A stretch of DNA of 64,000 nt from Strongylocentrotus purpuratus (taxonomy: Eukaryota; Echinodermata; Echinoidea; Camarodonta; Strongylocentrotidae). The stretch covers positions 6,114,781-6,178,780 of the forward strand of contig NW_022145599.1 of NCBI RefSeq assembly GCF_000002235.5, given 5' to 3'. The first letter of the stretch is position 1. Each line of letters begins with the position of its first letter. The translations under genes were made by a program, and so were the position numbers. Of the stretch, positions 9,718 to 20,591 are shown piece by piece. The notes beneath the pieces are model-generated. The model searched no databases. It saw only the letters and a program-made list of their open reading frames with translations, and had not been told where the DNA came from.

Positions 9718-11368
9718 TCAGGTCTTCACTTCACACTGTCGATCGAAGCCTTTCTCTTCTGGCCATGTCTGAAGGACTCTTCCCAAAGGCCAAACATTGC
9801 GGTGTGGCTGCTCGTCGACCACCAGTACCAAATCGTAAACCTGAATGATGAGGGAGGTATCGACATGTTACATCACCTGGTTGACAATCTTGCTCTTCCA
9901 CCACCTCGGCATAACCTTCAGTGTACTTGTAGTGCAGAGCGTGATCTCTACCTAGCTTCCTTCTGAGACTCCGCAACCTCTGTTCTGCTACCCATCGGTT
10001 GTCTGTCAAGCTACATGTAGGTCGTTTTTCCTTGAAGGGTATGTGAAACTGGTACTGTTCCATCTCTTTGCACTTCCCTTCATTCTGTATGTCAAGTGCC
10101 TTTCTGTCCTTCACCGACATTCCTTTATTGTCTGGAATAGCAGCAGCAGCAGGGCCATGCAAAGACCATCCAAGTACAGTACGTATAGCAAACAGCTCAT
10201 CTTCTCCCTTTCCTCTACGAACTTCTAAGGGCATCAGAGCAAATGGCGTATCTTGCCCTATCAGGAGTCCCACTTCTTGTCCGCAGGCAAATGGTAGATC
10301 CAGCCCCCCTAAGTGCTGCCATCCTTCTAAGTCTCGCATACTGGCCATGTGGTTGCTGCATATGTCGGTCTTCCTGTTCGTGAAAACCTTCTGAAGTTTC
10401 ACTGTATCTGTCATGAGACCTGTATCGACCATACAACTCACAACTTGAGTCTGGATCCTTCCATCAGGATTGTCCAAGGTTGATATGGAAAGTATGCGCT
10501 CTTCCCCCTGTGCTGACACTTTCCTTACTAGGCCCTCTGTGCAGAAGAAAGTGGTCGAACCAGAGTCCAGTAGAGCGTAGGTCCGAACACATCTATCTCC
10601 ATCTGCTGCCTGAACATGCACTGGACCTATGGGAAGTACACATCGCATACCGGCCCCTATGGCGATTCCGTAACTTGATTCTGACCCAGTTAATATGGAG
10701 CCATTCTGTTCTGTGGTTTCACTCTGATTAGTGGTGGTATCATACTTCAAGGGCTCTCCATGCTGGGTGAAGTCCTTGTCTGTTACAGTAGCGCTGACCA
10801 TGTTGGGTTGTAACTCTGAGGGCTGTCTCAGCTGGTAGACACCCTTCTCTAAATCTGTGGCCATGCTGGGCTCCGTCGTCAAGGCCCCTCTTCGTTGAGA
10901 GACATCTTTATCTGCAGCAGCAGTCATGCTCTCTCCACGCTGGGAGAAGTCCTTGTCTGTAGTGCTGACCCTGTTAGGTTGCACCTGTGGGGGCTGTCTC
11001 AGCTGGTAGACAGCCTTCTCTAAATCTATAGCCACGCTGGGCTCCGTCGTCAAGGCCCCTCTTTGTTGGGAGACATCTTTATCTACAGCAGCAGTCATGC
11101 TCTCTCCATGCTGGGAGAAAACATCTTCCTCAGCTTTTGCCATGCTGAGTCTTGTCTGTAGCTCAAGCTTACTCCTTCTCTGCTTCAGCTTAAACTCCTC
11201 CAGTTCAAGAGCTTGTTGTTCGTTGAGAGCTGCTGCCTGGGCTGCCAAGGCCGCTCTCTTCACCATTGCTTTGACTCTAGCTCTGGAGGTACTGCTTGTG
11301 CTGCTCTTGCCAGTCTGGCTTGCTGAATCCCCGGGCTTGACGGACTCTTGATGGGACATATCGCTCAT
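9718..11368 (-). pseudogene. BEL/Pao gag-pol, RT and integrase core deleted
   Basis: The open frame 9731-11368 (545 codons) starts 31 bases inside the 5' LTR. Residues 30-80 are an Ala/Gln/Leu-rich helical stretch as in BEL/Pao gag. Residues 85-200 are two tandem copies of a 57-59-residue unit (GALTTEPS, DLEK, VYQLRQP). Aspartic protease follows, with DSG at 268-270 and TVLGWSLHGP at 397-406 (end of the DUF1758 domain). The linker to RT is recognisable up to YLPHH (504-508). There the sequence jumps, out of frame, to the last part of integrase: in the next frame 9718-9830 reads VWPLGRVLQTWP and ends at TGA 9718-9720. The catalytic parts of RT, RNase H and integrase are absent. Confidence 0.85.
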
Positions 11369-11398
11369 GTTGACTTAAAGCACTGTTGTTGAACTTAG

Positions 11399-12264
11399 TG
11401 TAGCGTATAACCAACCAATCGGACTGACTGCACTTCAATAAATAGCGACAATTTCAAGCATGATGCGATACCGTTCACAAAAGGCGGTTCAACCTGAAAT
11501 TTAATCAGAATTATAAACAATCATAAATAATATGTCGATTTTCAACTGTGTTTACAAATAATCTTACATCAAATGAGTTGTATGATTAATGCACGTTTAC
11601 TGAAATTACATATTATACTGTTCCAAAATGAAATATCAATTACCGTAAAGATTATGTTCTATTTCCTTTGTTCTCTATTGTATTTGTGTGCATGATAAAA
11701 CAATAACCCTTTTGGCTCTACACATATTACCCTAAATTCCTCTTTACATACATGTCTACAGTAACCAGAATTTATCTTCATTCTGTCACTTTATAAAACT
11801 GCCTATATATAAATGATATTAAAATAACACAACACGGTCTGTACAACAGACTATCCCCATAGCACTACACACATACACGGTATTATGTAACTGCACGTGT
11901 AATGCATCATAAAAGTTACTGTGCGTACGAATCACTTTCATAACAAATTTATACATCAAATTATCTGAAAACTATGAACTGTATAAAACCAACACCCAAC
12001 TCAAACTGACGGCTAGTTATCAATTATCAACATCATATGTTCAAATTATACTCACAACATTGGGCTTGTCTGGAAATACTAAATATTGATCGCAATCAGA
12101 AGGATGACTTTTCCCAAAATTGAGAATCATTTGCAGCTAAATTGTTACGCCCCCACTCGGCAGACCAAAAATTCAACAAAAAAAAAACATCGCTTCTGAC
12201 GTCATACTCCGATCGTCAACTAAAACAAAAAATGTCCTCACAAAACAGAGATTAGTATCTTACA
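11399..12264 (-). repeat. 5' LTR of BEL/Pao element
   Basis: Same ends and length as 7460-8325. No TGG-type primer-binding site is visible immediately inside (CTAAGTTCAAC on the minus strand), so the leader may be truncated or use an unusual primer. Confidence 0.93.
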
Positions 12265-12269
12265 CACCC

Positions 12270-12355
12270 GATTGCACAATCATTCTATTTCACATTTTTT
12301 CATTTTTTTCTCATTTTCCTTTCTCCCCACCCATTTTTCCCCTCTCTCAAGATCA

Positions 12356-12398
<43 letters not shown>

Positions 12399-13019
12399 AT
12401 ATGCATTCCCACTCCTATCCGAATCCACTCCCCCCCCCCCCCCGCTAAATATCACATTTGCTCTCTTTTCTCCAACTTAATAGATAAACGAAGAAAGCAT
12501 TGTAGACGTGAATTTGTATCATTTCTTGTTTTATTACCAATCGAAAATAGCATGAGTGTGACTACCAAGCACAATGTACGATCTAAGATGGGAGGTTAGG
12601 TGGTGATGGTGATGGTGGTGGTGGTGGTGCACTGGTAATATCAATCAAAAGAAAGACAGTTGATACCATTTTCAAAGTTGAAATGACTATGCAAGAGTTG
12701 TCCTATTGTTCTGCATTATTATTGTTCATAGTTTGTGAAGTAGTTATAAATGCAAGCCCTAATATTGTTTTCAACAGCGAGAAAAAATACCCCTCCTGCG
12801 ATAAAAGTAACCCCTTCATAGTTCATCATATTACGCTACGTGTCTAATGCAATTGTAATTATGAGTATAATTATTAAAGCATCATGCCAGCTAATATTTT
12901 CCTATAAAAAATGTCGATGGTATTACTTCACTCTTTTGTAATCTTACACAAACTCTAGCAACAGTTACATAATAACATATAACCTAATTTTTCTTCTTCT
13001 CATAAATATATACCCCTAA
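12270..13019. repeat. GRL tandem unit A, left part
   Basis: Matches 18417-18900 and 24669-25140: TTCACATTT, a (CT)n tract (12357-12393), CTTAATAGATAAACGAAG, GAAAATAGCATGAGTGTGAC, and a GGTGGTGAT repeat. It marks the start of the first of three tandem units and is non-coding. Confidence 0.7.
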
Positions 13020-13330
13020 TATTTCTCACAACTGTATAGTAGAAGTAGCTAGTAGTAGTAGTAATAGTAGGTCCATTTTGCACGTATATAGGGCTGTTTT
13101 TAAAGTAGTGGTTCAGTGGTAGGGATAGGGGCGTGGTCTTCGATAAGCCTCCAATATTCAAGGGGTGGGACACCTGTTGTTGTGCACACGCATCAGTCAG
13201 AAACAAATAGGTCTTATGTGATACGTACCAATTGATCCCATAATATTAATAAGTGGATGGATCATGAAAAGTTTACCCCAAAAAATTCTTGATAGATGAT
13301 CCTGTACAAAATGTATATTATTTTATACCA
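13020..13330 (-). repeat. Unit segment inverted in copy A
   Basis: Shared landmarks are GTGGTAGGGATAGGGGCGTG, CTTCGATA-GCCTCCAATATT, CGCATCAGTC and CCTGTACAAAATGTA-ATTAT. They occur here as the reverse complement of 20000-20280 (unit B) and 26130-26540 (unit C). The segment is either an inverted piece of the unit or a mobile repeat present in the other orientation. Confidence 0.65.
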
Positions 13331-13789
13331 ACAGTCAAAGGAACATATTGAAAATTACAAGAAACCTAGAAACACGGTCATTACATTCAAAGTTTATGCA
13401 TTTAGTAACGAGTTTTAAATCATGTATGAAACTATTAAACTTGCACCTTGTTTCAATCCGACAAAGCTTGATCCAAACAATTTTTTTTCAAAGGAAGAAT
13501 GACTATAACAAACAAAAAGGAATATCAGTGTCAGTTTATATAACTACATGTATGTACATCTATGTTGCTCTGAAAGATTGAAACAGATTGAAAGCTTTAC
13601 AAATATGTGTCATTTATTAACTATGATTGTGATTAAGTTATGATAAAACAGATCGATAATTCTCGGTTTCGTTTTTCTGGGCCGGACGCACTGCACATCT
13701 ATTAATAACTACTACTACGACTAGTACTGACAACGACGATTACAAAAGTACGTGGCAAAAGTCGAATAATGTCTTTCTATAGAGACCTG

Positions 13790-13875
13790 TGTCATGCCAG
13801 AGCTCGAACCCAGGACCTTCGCATTTCCAGTCAAGTATTTAAACATCTGGACAGTGACACCTCTACCATTGGTGG
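13790..13875 (-). repeat. tRNA-derived SINE-like repeat, copy A
   Basis: Minus strand has GGTAGAGG (A-box half), then CTGGGTTCGAGCTCTGG with a good B box (GGTTCGAGCTC). Copies lie at the same place 3' of the other two GRL genes. There is no cloverleaf acceptor pairing, so it is a tRNA-derived repeat and not a tRNA gene. Confidence 0.55.
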
Positions 13876-13884
13876 GCTGTGCCA

Positions 13885-16399
13885 TTAATTACTTGTATGA
13901 TTGCAGTCGGCCAGCGGATAGTTCCACCTCGTGTGCTCCTGGTCATCTACCCCCATATTTCCCAAATAAAACCCTATAGCACTGAAGATAAGTGTAGGGG
14001 TAAGATCACCGGAGTGATCTACATTGATCTCATGTAGGTATCTATTGATTGCTGTCCAGTAAGCATCGTGAACGTGCTGTCGATGCTTTGCGATTTCGTA
14101 CTTGAATCGCTTCCAAACGTGCTCCAGGTTTAGCCCTCCAATCGCAACGCACGGGACGACAAAGAACATGATTTTCTGTGAGCCGATCATAACATTGAGG
14201 AAAAGTAATATGGGGAGGTTCCGATGGTCAATATTTTTATCACTGAAAAAGAGATAATTCCAAACAAGATGAGCGGTTATTCCCCACGTCGCAACAACCA
14301 TGGTGAAAGCCATCCATCTCCTGATGAGTCGACGTAGTACGTTGTACTGCGCGTAAAATCGGGATATTCTTCTGCGTACTCGATCGATATTGTTACCAGA
14401 TGCTTGATCGCGGGCGAAAACAGAAATCTGACGCACTTCACATTCAAACGAGAGACGTTCGATATAGATGAGATAACAAAAACAACCATAAAAGATATAG
14501 CCAACGAAAGCACACCAGTGTGTTATTTCTTTATAGGTTGTTAGGGTAGAACAAGAGCGAAAATAGTAGTCATTGACAAAGCGAAGCATAGCATTTGTTA
14601 CTGGCCATGTAAGGAAGAAAATCAGTCGAAACCAAGATAGACCTTTGGCGCCAAAACGTGAATTCTTCAGAATCGCAACGCGTGTCGAAAGAAAGGATCG
14701 GCACAGTGGATATTCTTCTCGATAACGGCGACCAAGGGTCAGGTAGAGAATTCTCGCGTAAAAACACCAGAAAGGTATGACCATGATTTGAAATAGGTAC
14801 GTGAAGTATGACACCAGATGAAGAACTTCTTCTTTCTTGCCCCAGTAGAACCCCATGTAGCTCCGAAAATCATACGTCATCAGGCAGCACGATAGTAGGA
14901 GGTACAACAAATGTTGGAAGTTATCACCAAACCTGTAAAAGAAAACAAGAATATTATTAAGAATATGGTGAATCATGGATTTGTTTTTCTTACTCTAACC
15001 TAGACCGGTATCTAAAACAAGAATGGTATCTAAAACAAGAATTCGTTTTATCTTTCTGGTGATTCTTGTGCTAATGCTTACTTATGCCTGGATTACATTT
15101 GGCCCGGGCGCCGCACGATATTGGTCTACGATTTTTCTGCGATTTTGGTGGCATCGTAGGAGGCTCCGGGCTACGATGTTTGTGTTCACATTATCTACGA
15201 GCATCGTGCCATTTCTTGCATTAGCCCTCGGGGGCAGACCGGGACACATCCGTACAGAGGCTGCTCGGAGATTGTACGGAAATCGTGCAATTTCAGTGCA
15301 ACACCCGCCAGTCTCTGCAACCTCCGCACGAAAATCGCACGGAGCTCGTGCAGCTTCCGTGCAGAGGTTGCGCGGAGAAGGCGCGGTGACCGCGCAGACT
15401 CCGTGCCTTTTTTTCGGCGTCTGTTGCCCCCATATTCACTGAAAAATCGCGCGTTTGCTGCACGATCAGCGTGAGGCCTCCACGCAATGCCCATGCGGGG
15501 ATTGAGCAATGCCACCTACGACATGTCTACTGGCTACGGGCTTACGATTTTTCAAATTTGTTTAACTCCCCGCGAAACAAAATCGTAGTCGCCGCGGAAA
15601 ATCTCACGGCCGCCTCCTGCCTCCCCACTGAGGCCGCACAGAAAAGGGGATACGGGCAGGATACGGGCCCCGTTGACTAATCGCAGGCGAAATGTAATCG
15701 CCATTGAAATGAAAATGCTAATTTCAAATCCAATTTTTAAAAATTGCAGTAAGCCTGTAGGATCGATAAGCATTAGTTTGCAAATAATGCAGATACCAAT
15801 CGAAATAGATTTTCGTTAAATAGCATTGCTAGATAATGCAAAATAGAGAGCAATCTAGTTAATCAGTCACCCCCATTTTGAATTAAATTGTCATGATAAA
15901 GCAATGATAATCAATGAAGAACAGTGAAACACTCCATACAATTTCCAATTTGCCAAAAATATTGTTGTCTTTGAAATCGACACTTACATTTTCGGTCTTG
16001 AGCCCGTGCTTTCGCTGATCGATCTCCGACGTCGTCGTCGCTGTCGTGACTGTAGTCATATTTGTTTCCGTGTTTATTGACGTATTCTTGCGAGGAACTT
16101 TCATCCGAGTCTTCTCTCTCGTCGTTGAATGTCAATATTTCCTCATGTTTAATGGAATGTTGTGTTATCATCGTAGGCGATTTGGTTCTCAGCAACGGAC
16201 TCCAGAGGCCGAGGAGTCCCAGTGTTACTTGGACGACGGGTGGTAAGGGGTAATTATCTCTCCAACGACTTTTAAGACGTCTCTTATTTGATTGGGGATG
16301 ACATGTGCTTGATTCAATGCTTGAACTGTCAAATAGATGATCATCTATCAAAGGAGTAGTGTCATCATGCTGAATAGACAGAGAGTAATGATTATCCAT
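13885..16399 (-). pseudogene. GRL-like multipass membrane protein, copy A (frameshifted)
   Basis: Two exons as in copies B and C: exon 1 15988-16399 (N-terminal MDNHYSLS, then VVQVTLGLLGLWSPL and an acidic Asp/Ser-rich linker; donor T|GTAAG) and exon 2 13885-14932 (acceptor TTTTACAG). Exon 2 holds about six hydrophobic spans. Compared with B and C, copy A lacks 7 bases (GAAGGCG on the plus strand) between 14907 and 14908, just inside exon 2. Exons total 1460 bases, not a multiple of three, and the spliced frame hits TGA after about 18 codons. The rest of exon 2 is intact (363 codons open), so the lesion is young or an alternative start or splice is used. Stop at 13885-13887. It shares the family inference given for copy C. 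Confidence 0.7.
15090..15700. mobile_element. GC-rich insert in the intron of copy A
   Basis: A block much richer in G+C than everything around it, rich in CTACGATTTT, CGCACGG and GTGCAG motifs in both orientations. The corresponding introns of copies B and C lack it. It is probably a foldback transposon. The open frame 15023-15442 over it is not credible as a gene. Confidence 0.5.
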
Positions 16400-18117
16400 G
16401 ATGAGATTTACTTGATATTACGTTGAAGGAGAAGGGTCGTCTGGATAGCGATTCTAATGTCTCAAATAAAGAGTCTTTTTAATATGTTCAAAGTCACCTA
16501 CGTAGCCCTATTAAATAACAACAGGTGCAGCAAGATAGAAAGTTCTTCGTCGGTATCATCAACTCAGGAGGGCAAAGCAAAACAATGCCTCAATAGTAAC
16601 AGTTTTCCCCACCAAATGAAAGTCTCTTCATGTTGTCACATGAACATGAATATATAAGAGCAAGTGCAATTCAGGAATGGTAATAACGTCATTATAAGAT
16701 AAGTCATACCGAGAACCAATCACATCGATTCTTCCAGGTGAATGATTACGCAAATTAGCAGTATATTGGACATAATAATTATGGCACAGGAAATCCTTCT
16801 GCGATTGGATCAGGGAGGTCAGACAAATAGTCTCACCTCCCTGATTGGATAGTGTTCGAGTGCTACAGATAGTTACTGGCTCTCAAGTAATAAGATATAT
16901 AATTGTAGAGGTATAATTTCTGGTTTCCCTCTTACGAGGTGCTGCAGGTTTCGCTTCGCGTATGTCCTTATTGTTAAAAAAAATCATCTCAACTACGAAG
17001 CAGAGATAATTCAACTTGGTTATGATATGTCATAATAGTTGGGGAAGTACATCGGACATCGTTATGAATCAAGAATCCTTAAGACTTCTTTTCATGTCCT
17101 TTTCCTTTTCTTTACACACATGAATTTACTTCAACGTATGCTGTTGAATATGATTTCAGAAAAACACAAGCTTTCTGACTTTTCTCATAAAAAGCTATAA
17201 GGCTATAAGGATATTCACCATTATCATTATATTAATAAACCTTCATTTCACAAAACATTTCACAAAACATGTCATCATCGCAAATGACAGTTTTGTGTTA
17301 AAAGCGAGTGAAATCCTTGCATCTGGTTGGTTATCAGCAGATTTGTCACTGATTTTTGTCGACTGAATTGTCATTGAAAATAAGGCTTTGTGAAACGGGT
17401 CACAGGACTCTGGTATAAGTCGCCTAAAGAGGCAATCCCAATTGAAGAGGAATTTATCACAATCGCAGTAAGTTTTTTTATTATATGTAATGATTTGCAC
17501 CAATCATATCATTCTCTTTCTTCAACAATAGAGAAAGAAGAAGTTAAATACCAGTGAGATGTCGGAAACACTCTCGAGAAACTAAAGATTCGTTTGCCAA
17601 TATATTAGTACCACCAATTTGTGTTTGTGTATGTGAGGGGGGGGGGGGGTCGGCGTTGGAATTGATGTGCATATTAGGATGAGATAAAGAGAAAGAGAGA
17701 CCGAGAACAAAATGTTATGTTTCAAGATTAATTTTCTCTTGCACATGTGATGTTAGTATTTCGGTGGTATATAAATACAAGAACTGTTTCTCGTAGAGAA
17801 CCTTCTCGACTATTGATTTTAAAATCTAATATTTCATTCTAGAGAACCTTCTCGACTATTCATTGTGTTGAAGAGATGTGTTGCAGAGTTGCGGGATCAT
17901 ACTACTCCCAAGGTACAAACCCAGATAAAAACCCAATAGAGCCGAAGATATGAGTAGGGGTGTCACCACCGGAATGATCCACACTTATCTTATACAGATA
18001 ACTTTCGATGGCCACCCAGAAAGCTTCATTGGTATCCTTTTATAAAGAGGAGTGACTTGTAGTTTCACTGACATTTTGTTTAAGGGGGAGGGGTTCAAAA
18101 TGAGGCGTCAGCTGGCT
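16400..18117. repeat. GRL unit A, upstream region
   Basis: 5' flank of copy A, alignable with 23401-24500 and 29811-30980 (GGAGAAGGGTCGTCTGGATAG next to the start codons, then several AT-rich conserved blocks). Inside lie a 12-bp inverted repeat GATCAGGGAGGT/ACCTCCCTGATT (16809-16845) and a decayed copy (17243-17405) of the GGGCGTTTCACAA element seen intact at 24900-25030. No other gene. Confidence 0.5.
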
Positions 18118-18125
18118 TTCAATTG

Positions 18126-18385
18126 CAGGGGCGGATCCAGCCGGCGGCAGGGGAGGGGGCCCAATTCGTGAGAAAATATTTAGCGGTGAAACAGCCAGCC
18201 GGTGAATAATCGGGGGGGGGGGGGGGTGGACACCTTTTTTTGTTGGCCCTCGAAAATGTGAAAATTCGCACCCCTCCCCCCCCCCTTGACCACCAGGGGA
18301 GGGGGCCCATCTCCAAAAAAGGTAAAATTGACGTGTTTGTACCTGTTTTTCCCCGGGGAAGGGGGGCCCCCTAGATCCGCCACTG
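18126..18385. mobile_element. hAT-like MITE with 8-bp TSD
   Basis: Terminal inverted repeats CAGGGGCGGATCCAG and CTAGATCCGCCACTG are flanked by an exact 8-bp duplication TTCAATTG (18118-18125 and 18386-18393). The inside is C/G homopolymer-rich (runs at 18211 and 18277) and has no transposase. An 8-bp duplication fits the hAT superfamily. A much larger relative with the same ends is at 47781-49911. Confidence 0.85.
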
Positions 18386-18411
18386 TTCAATTGTGCTTGA
18401 AGCGGAAATCA

Positions 18412-18577
18412 ACGACCCGATTGGATAATCATTATATTTCACATTTATTCCTTTTTCACTTTCCTTTCTCCTTAACTGTTTGTCTTCTCTCTCTCTCTCT
18501 CTATCCCTCTCTCTCTCTTTCTCTCTCTCGCTCTCTCTCTCCAGTTCTTTCCCCTATCTTTTCTCGATTATTCCTGC

Positions 18578-18611
<34 letters not shown>

Positions 18612-20509
18612 GTATTCCCATTCCTATCCACTCCACTTTTTTTCTTCCCTCGCGCTTTGAATATCATTTCCTTTCTTTTCTCCAACTTAATAGATAAACG
18701 AAGAAAGCATTGTAGACCTGAATTTGTTTCATTTCTTGTTTTATTACCAATCGAAAATAGCATGAGTGTGACGAAGCACAAAATATCGTGTAATCTGAAC
18801 TCTTTCACAAACTTATGAGGAAGAAACTGAAGGTGGGAGGTTAGGTGGTGGTTGTGGTAGTGGTGATGGTGATGGTGGTGGTGGGTGTGATGGTGGTTAA
18901 GACCATTTTCAAAAGTAAAATGAACTATACAAGAACTTTCCTACTGTATGATCACTGTTCATATTTTGTGCAGTCGTGTTTTGTTTTTTCCCTCTCTTTC
19001 CCTCAACCGAGGTGTTTATTTCCATAATTTCAATACATATTTGCATTTTTCACTCAATGATTGAATACAAAATTACATTTGCTAAAAAAAAGTCAAGTAT
19101 TCATCAACTCTTCCAGCTCAGTATTATTTTCTTTGCTAACACATAACATACTTTAAAACAATTTTAGCGAAGTAGTAATAAATGTTGGACAGTATTGATA
19201 AAACCCCCACATTGTTTTCAACAGCAAGAAAATGTTCCCCTCCTGCGATCAAAATATTACCCCTTCAAAGTTCATCATGTTTGCGATGCCGTACGCAACA
19301 TGTCTACGCAATTGTAATTATGAGTAAAGCTAAATGGACATAATGCCAGCTTTTTCTTTCTACAAAATAACTCACCATTATCACTTCGCACTTATCCTTC
19401 TGTAATCTTACATGAGCTCTAGCAAGTAACATGAACTTACATGTTTTACCCAAATCCTAGGAGACTTCTTTTTCCTGAAACAAACATATTTCCAATTTTG
19501 ATTTTAATGGTTGATTTAATGTATTCACATTATCATAACAATCTTTACTGGATATATTTTCTATCATTCAGAGCAGCATATACATTCATAGGTGTAGTTC
19601 TAAGATTCCGACCGACAGTGGTAATGATTTGTTAAGGTAGTTCTTACTTTAAAGCGCGTCTGTACTAGTGTGGACAGGACGAATTAGACCTCCCAGCGAG
19701 GTCACTGACAGGTGGCTATCTCATAAACTCAGCTCTCAATTAACATAAGGAAAAGAGGATCATGGGGGACCAACAGGCACCGATTAGGCATTGTTTTTTA
19801 TATAGAGGGAACAAGTAGCTACAATAAGTACAGTGGGCCTTTAAAATTACTTCTTGATATACCACAAAGAAGAACAAAGTGCAACTTTAAACAGTTTCAT
19901 GCATGATTTATAACTTAATTAGTTAATGTATAAATGTTAAATCTAATAAGCGTCATTTGTATGTTTCTTTGAAATTGTCAATATCCTCCTTTGACCTTTT
20001 TGATAATTTACATTTTGTACAGAACCATCTATCAACAATTTTGGGGGAACTTCTTCAAGATCAATCTACTTCCTCCAAAATATTTTTGGATCAAATGGCA
20101 CGTATCACGTGCGATGCATTTGTTTCCGACTGATGCGTGTGCCCCAACCCTCGAATATTGGAGGCCTATCGAAGACCACGCCCCTATCCCTACCACTGAA
20201 TAACCACTTTACAAACAGCCCTACGTGAAAAATGGACCTAGTATTACTACTACTCCTACCATCACCACGACTACTACTTCTACTACATCTATACTACTAA
20301 AGCTGCTACTACTACTAGTAGTAATATTATTACTAACTGGATATGTTTATAGCGCTCATAATGACCATGGTGCTCAAAAGCGGTTGACAAATACACAGGT
20401 TCAAGCTGGTTATCGATGACTGTGTACACCGCATTCATAGGTAAACTTTCCTAACGAATGGGAGGAGAGTATACGTGGTAAAAAGTCGTTTTGTCTTTCT
20501 ATAGAGACT
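18412..20509. repeat. GRL tandem unit B, left part
   Basis: Repeats the unit A start (CGACCCGATTGGATAATC), (CT)n tracts at 18487-18615, CTTAATAGATAAACGAAG and a GGTGATGGT repeat. 20100-20270 is in the opposite orientation to its counterpart in unit A. No coding region other than simple-repeat frames. Confidence 0.65.
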
Positions 20510-20591
20510 AGTGTCACGCCGGAACTCGAACCCATGACCTTCGCCCTTCCAGTCAAGTATTTAAACATCTAGACAGCGTCGCCTCTACCGT
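20510..20591 (-). repeat. tRNA-derived SINE-like repeat, copy B
   Basis: Same repeat as 13790-13875: GGTAGAGGCGAC, then ATGGGTTCGAGTTCCGGC on the minus strand. The stop codon of GRL copy B (20585-20587) falls inside its GGTAGAGG. Confidence 0.55.

Larger units (their letters stand above)
7455..12269 (-). mobile_element. Young BEL/Pao LTR retrotransposon, internally deleted
   Basis: A complete insertion. The two 866-bp LTRs (7460-8325 and 11399-12264) both begin TG and end CA. They are flanked by the 5-bp target duplication CACCC (7455-7459 and 12265-12269), a length usual for BEL/Pao. I saw one difference between the LTRs (G at 8283, A at 12222), so insertion was very recent. The element reads on the minus strand. 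It landed at the left edge of the first GRL repeat unit: CACCCGATTG continues the unit start seen as CGACCCGATTGG at 18417. The body keeps gag-like and protease regions, has lost RT, RNase H and most of integrase, and carries about 1.4 kb of extra sequence before the 3' LTR. It cannot be autonomous. Confidence 0.93.

Noticed and set aside
13790..13875. Functional tRNA gene
   Set aside because: It has a good B box but no acceptor-stem pairing or recognisable anticodon arm, and it recurs with decay at two other places. It fits a tRNA-derived repeat.
15023..15442. Membrane protein gene on the plus strand
   Set aside because: Most of the open frame lies in the GC-rich insert where stop codons are rare, and paralogous introns lack it.
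18286..18660. Ser/Leu-rich protein
   Set aside because: The frame is a translation of (CT)n microsatellite and MITE sequence.
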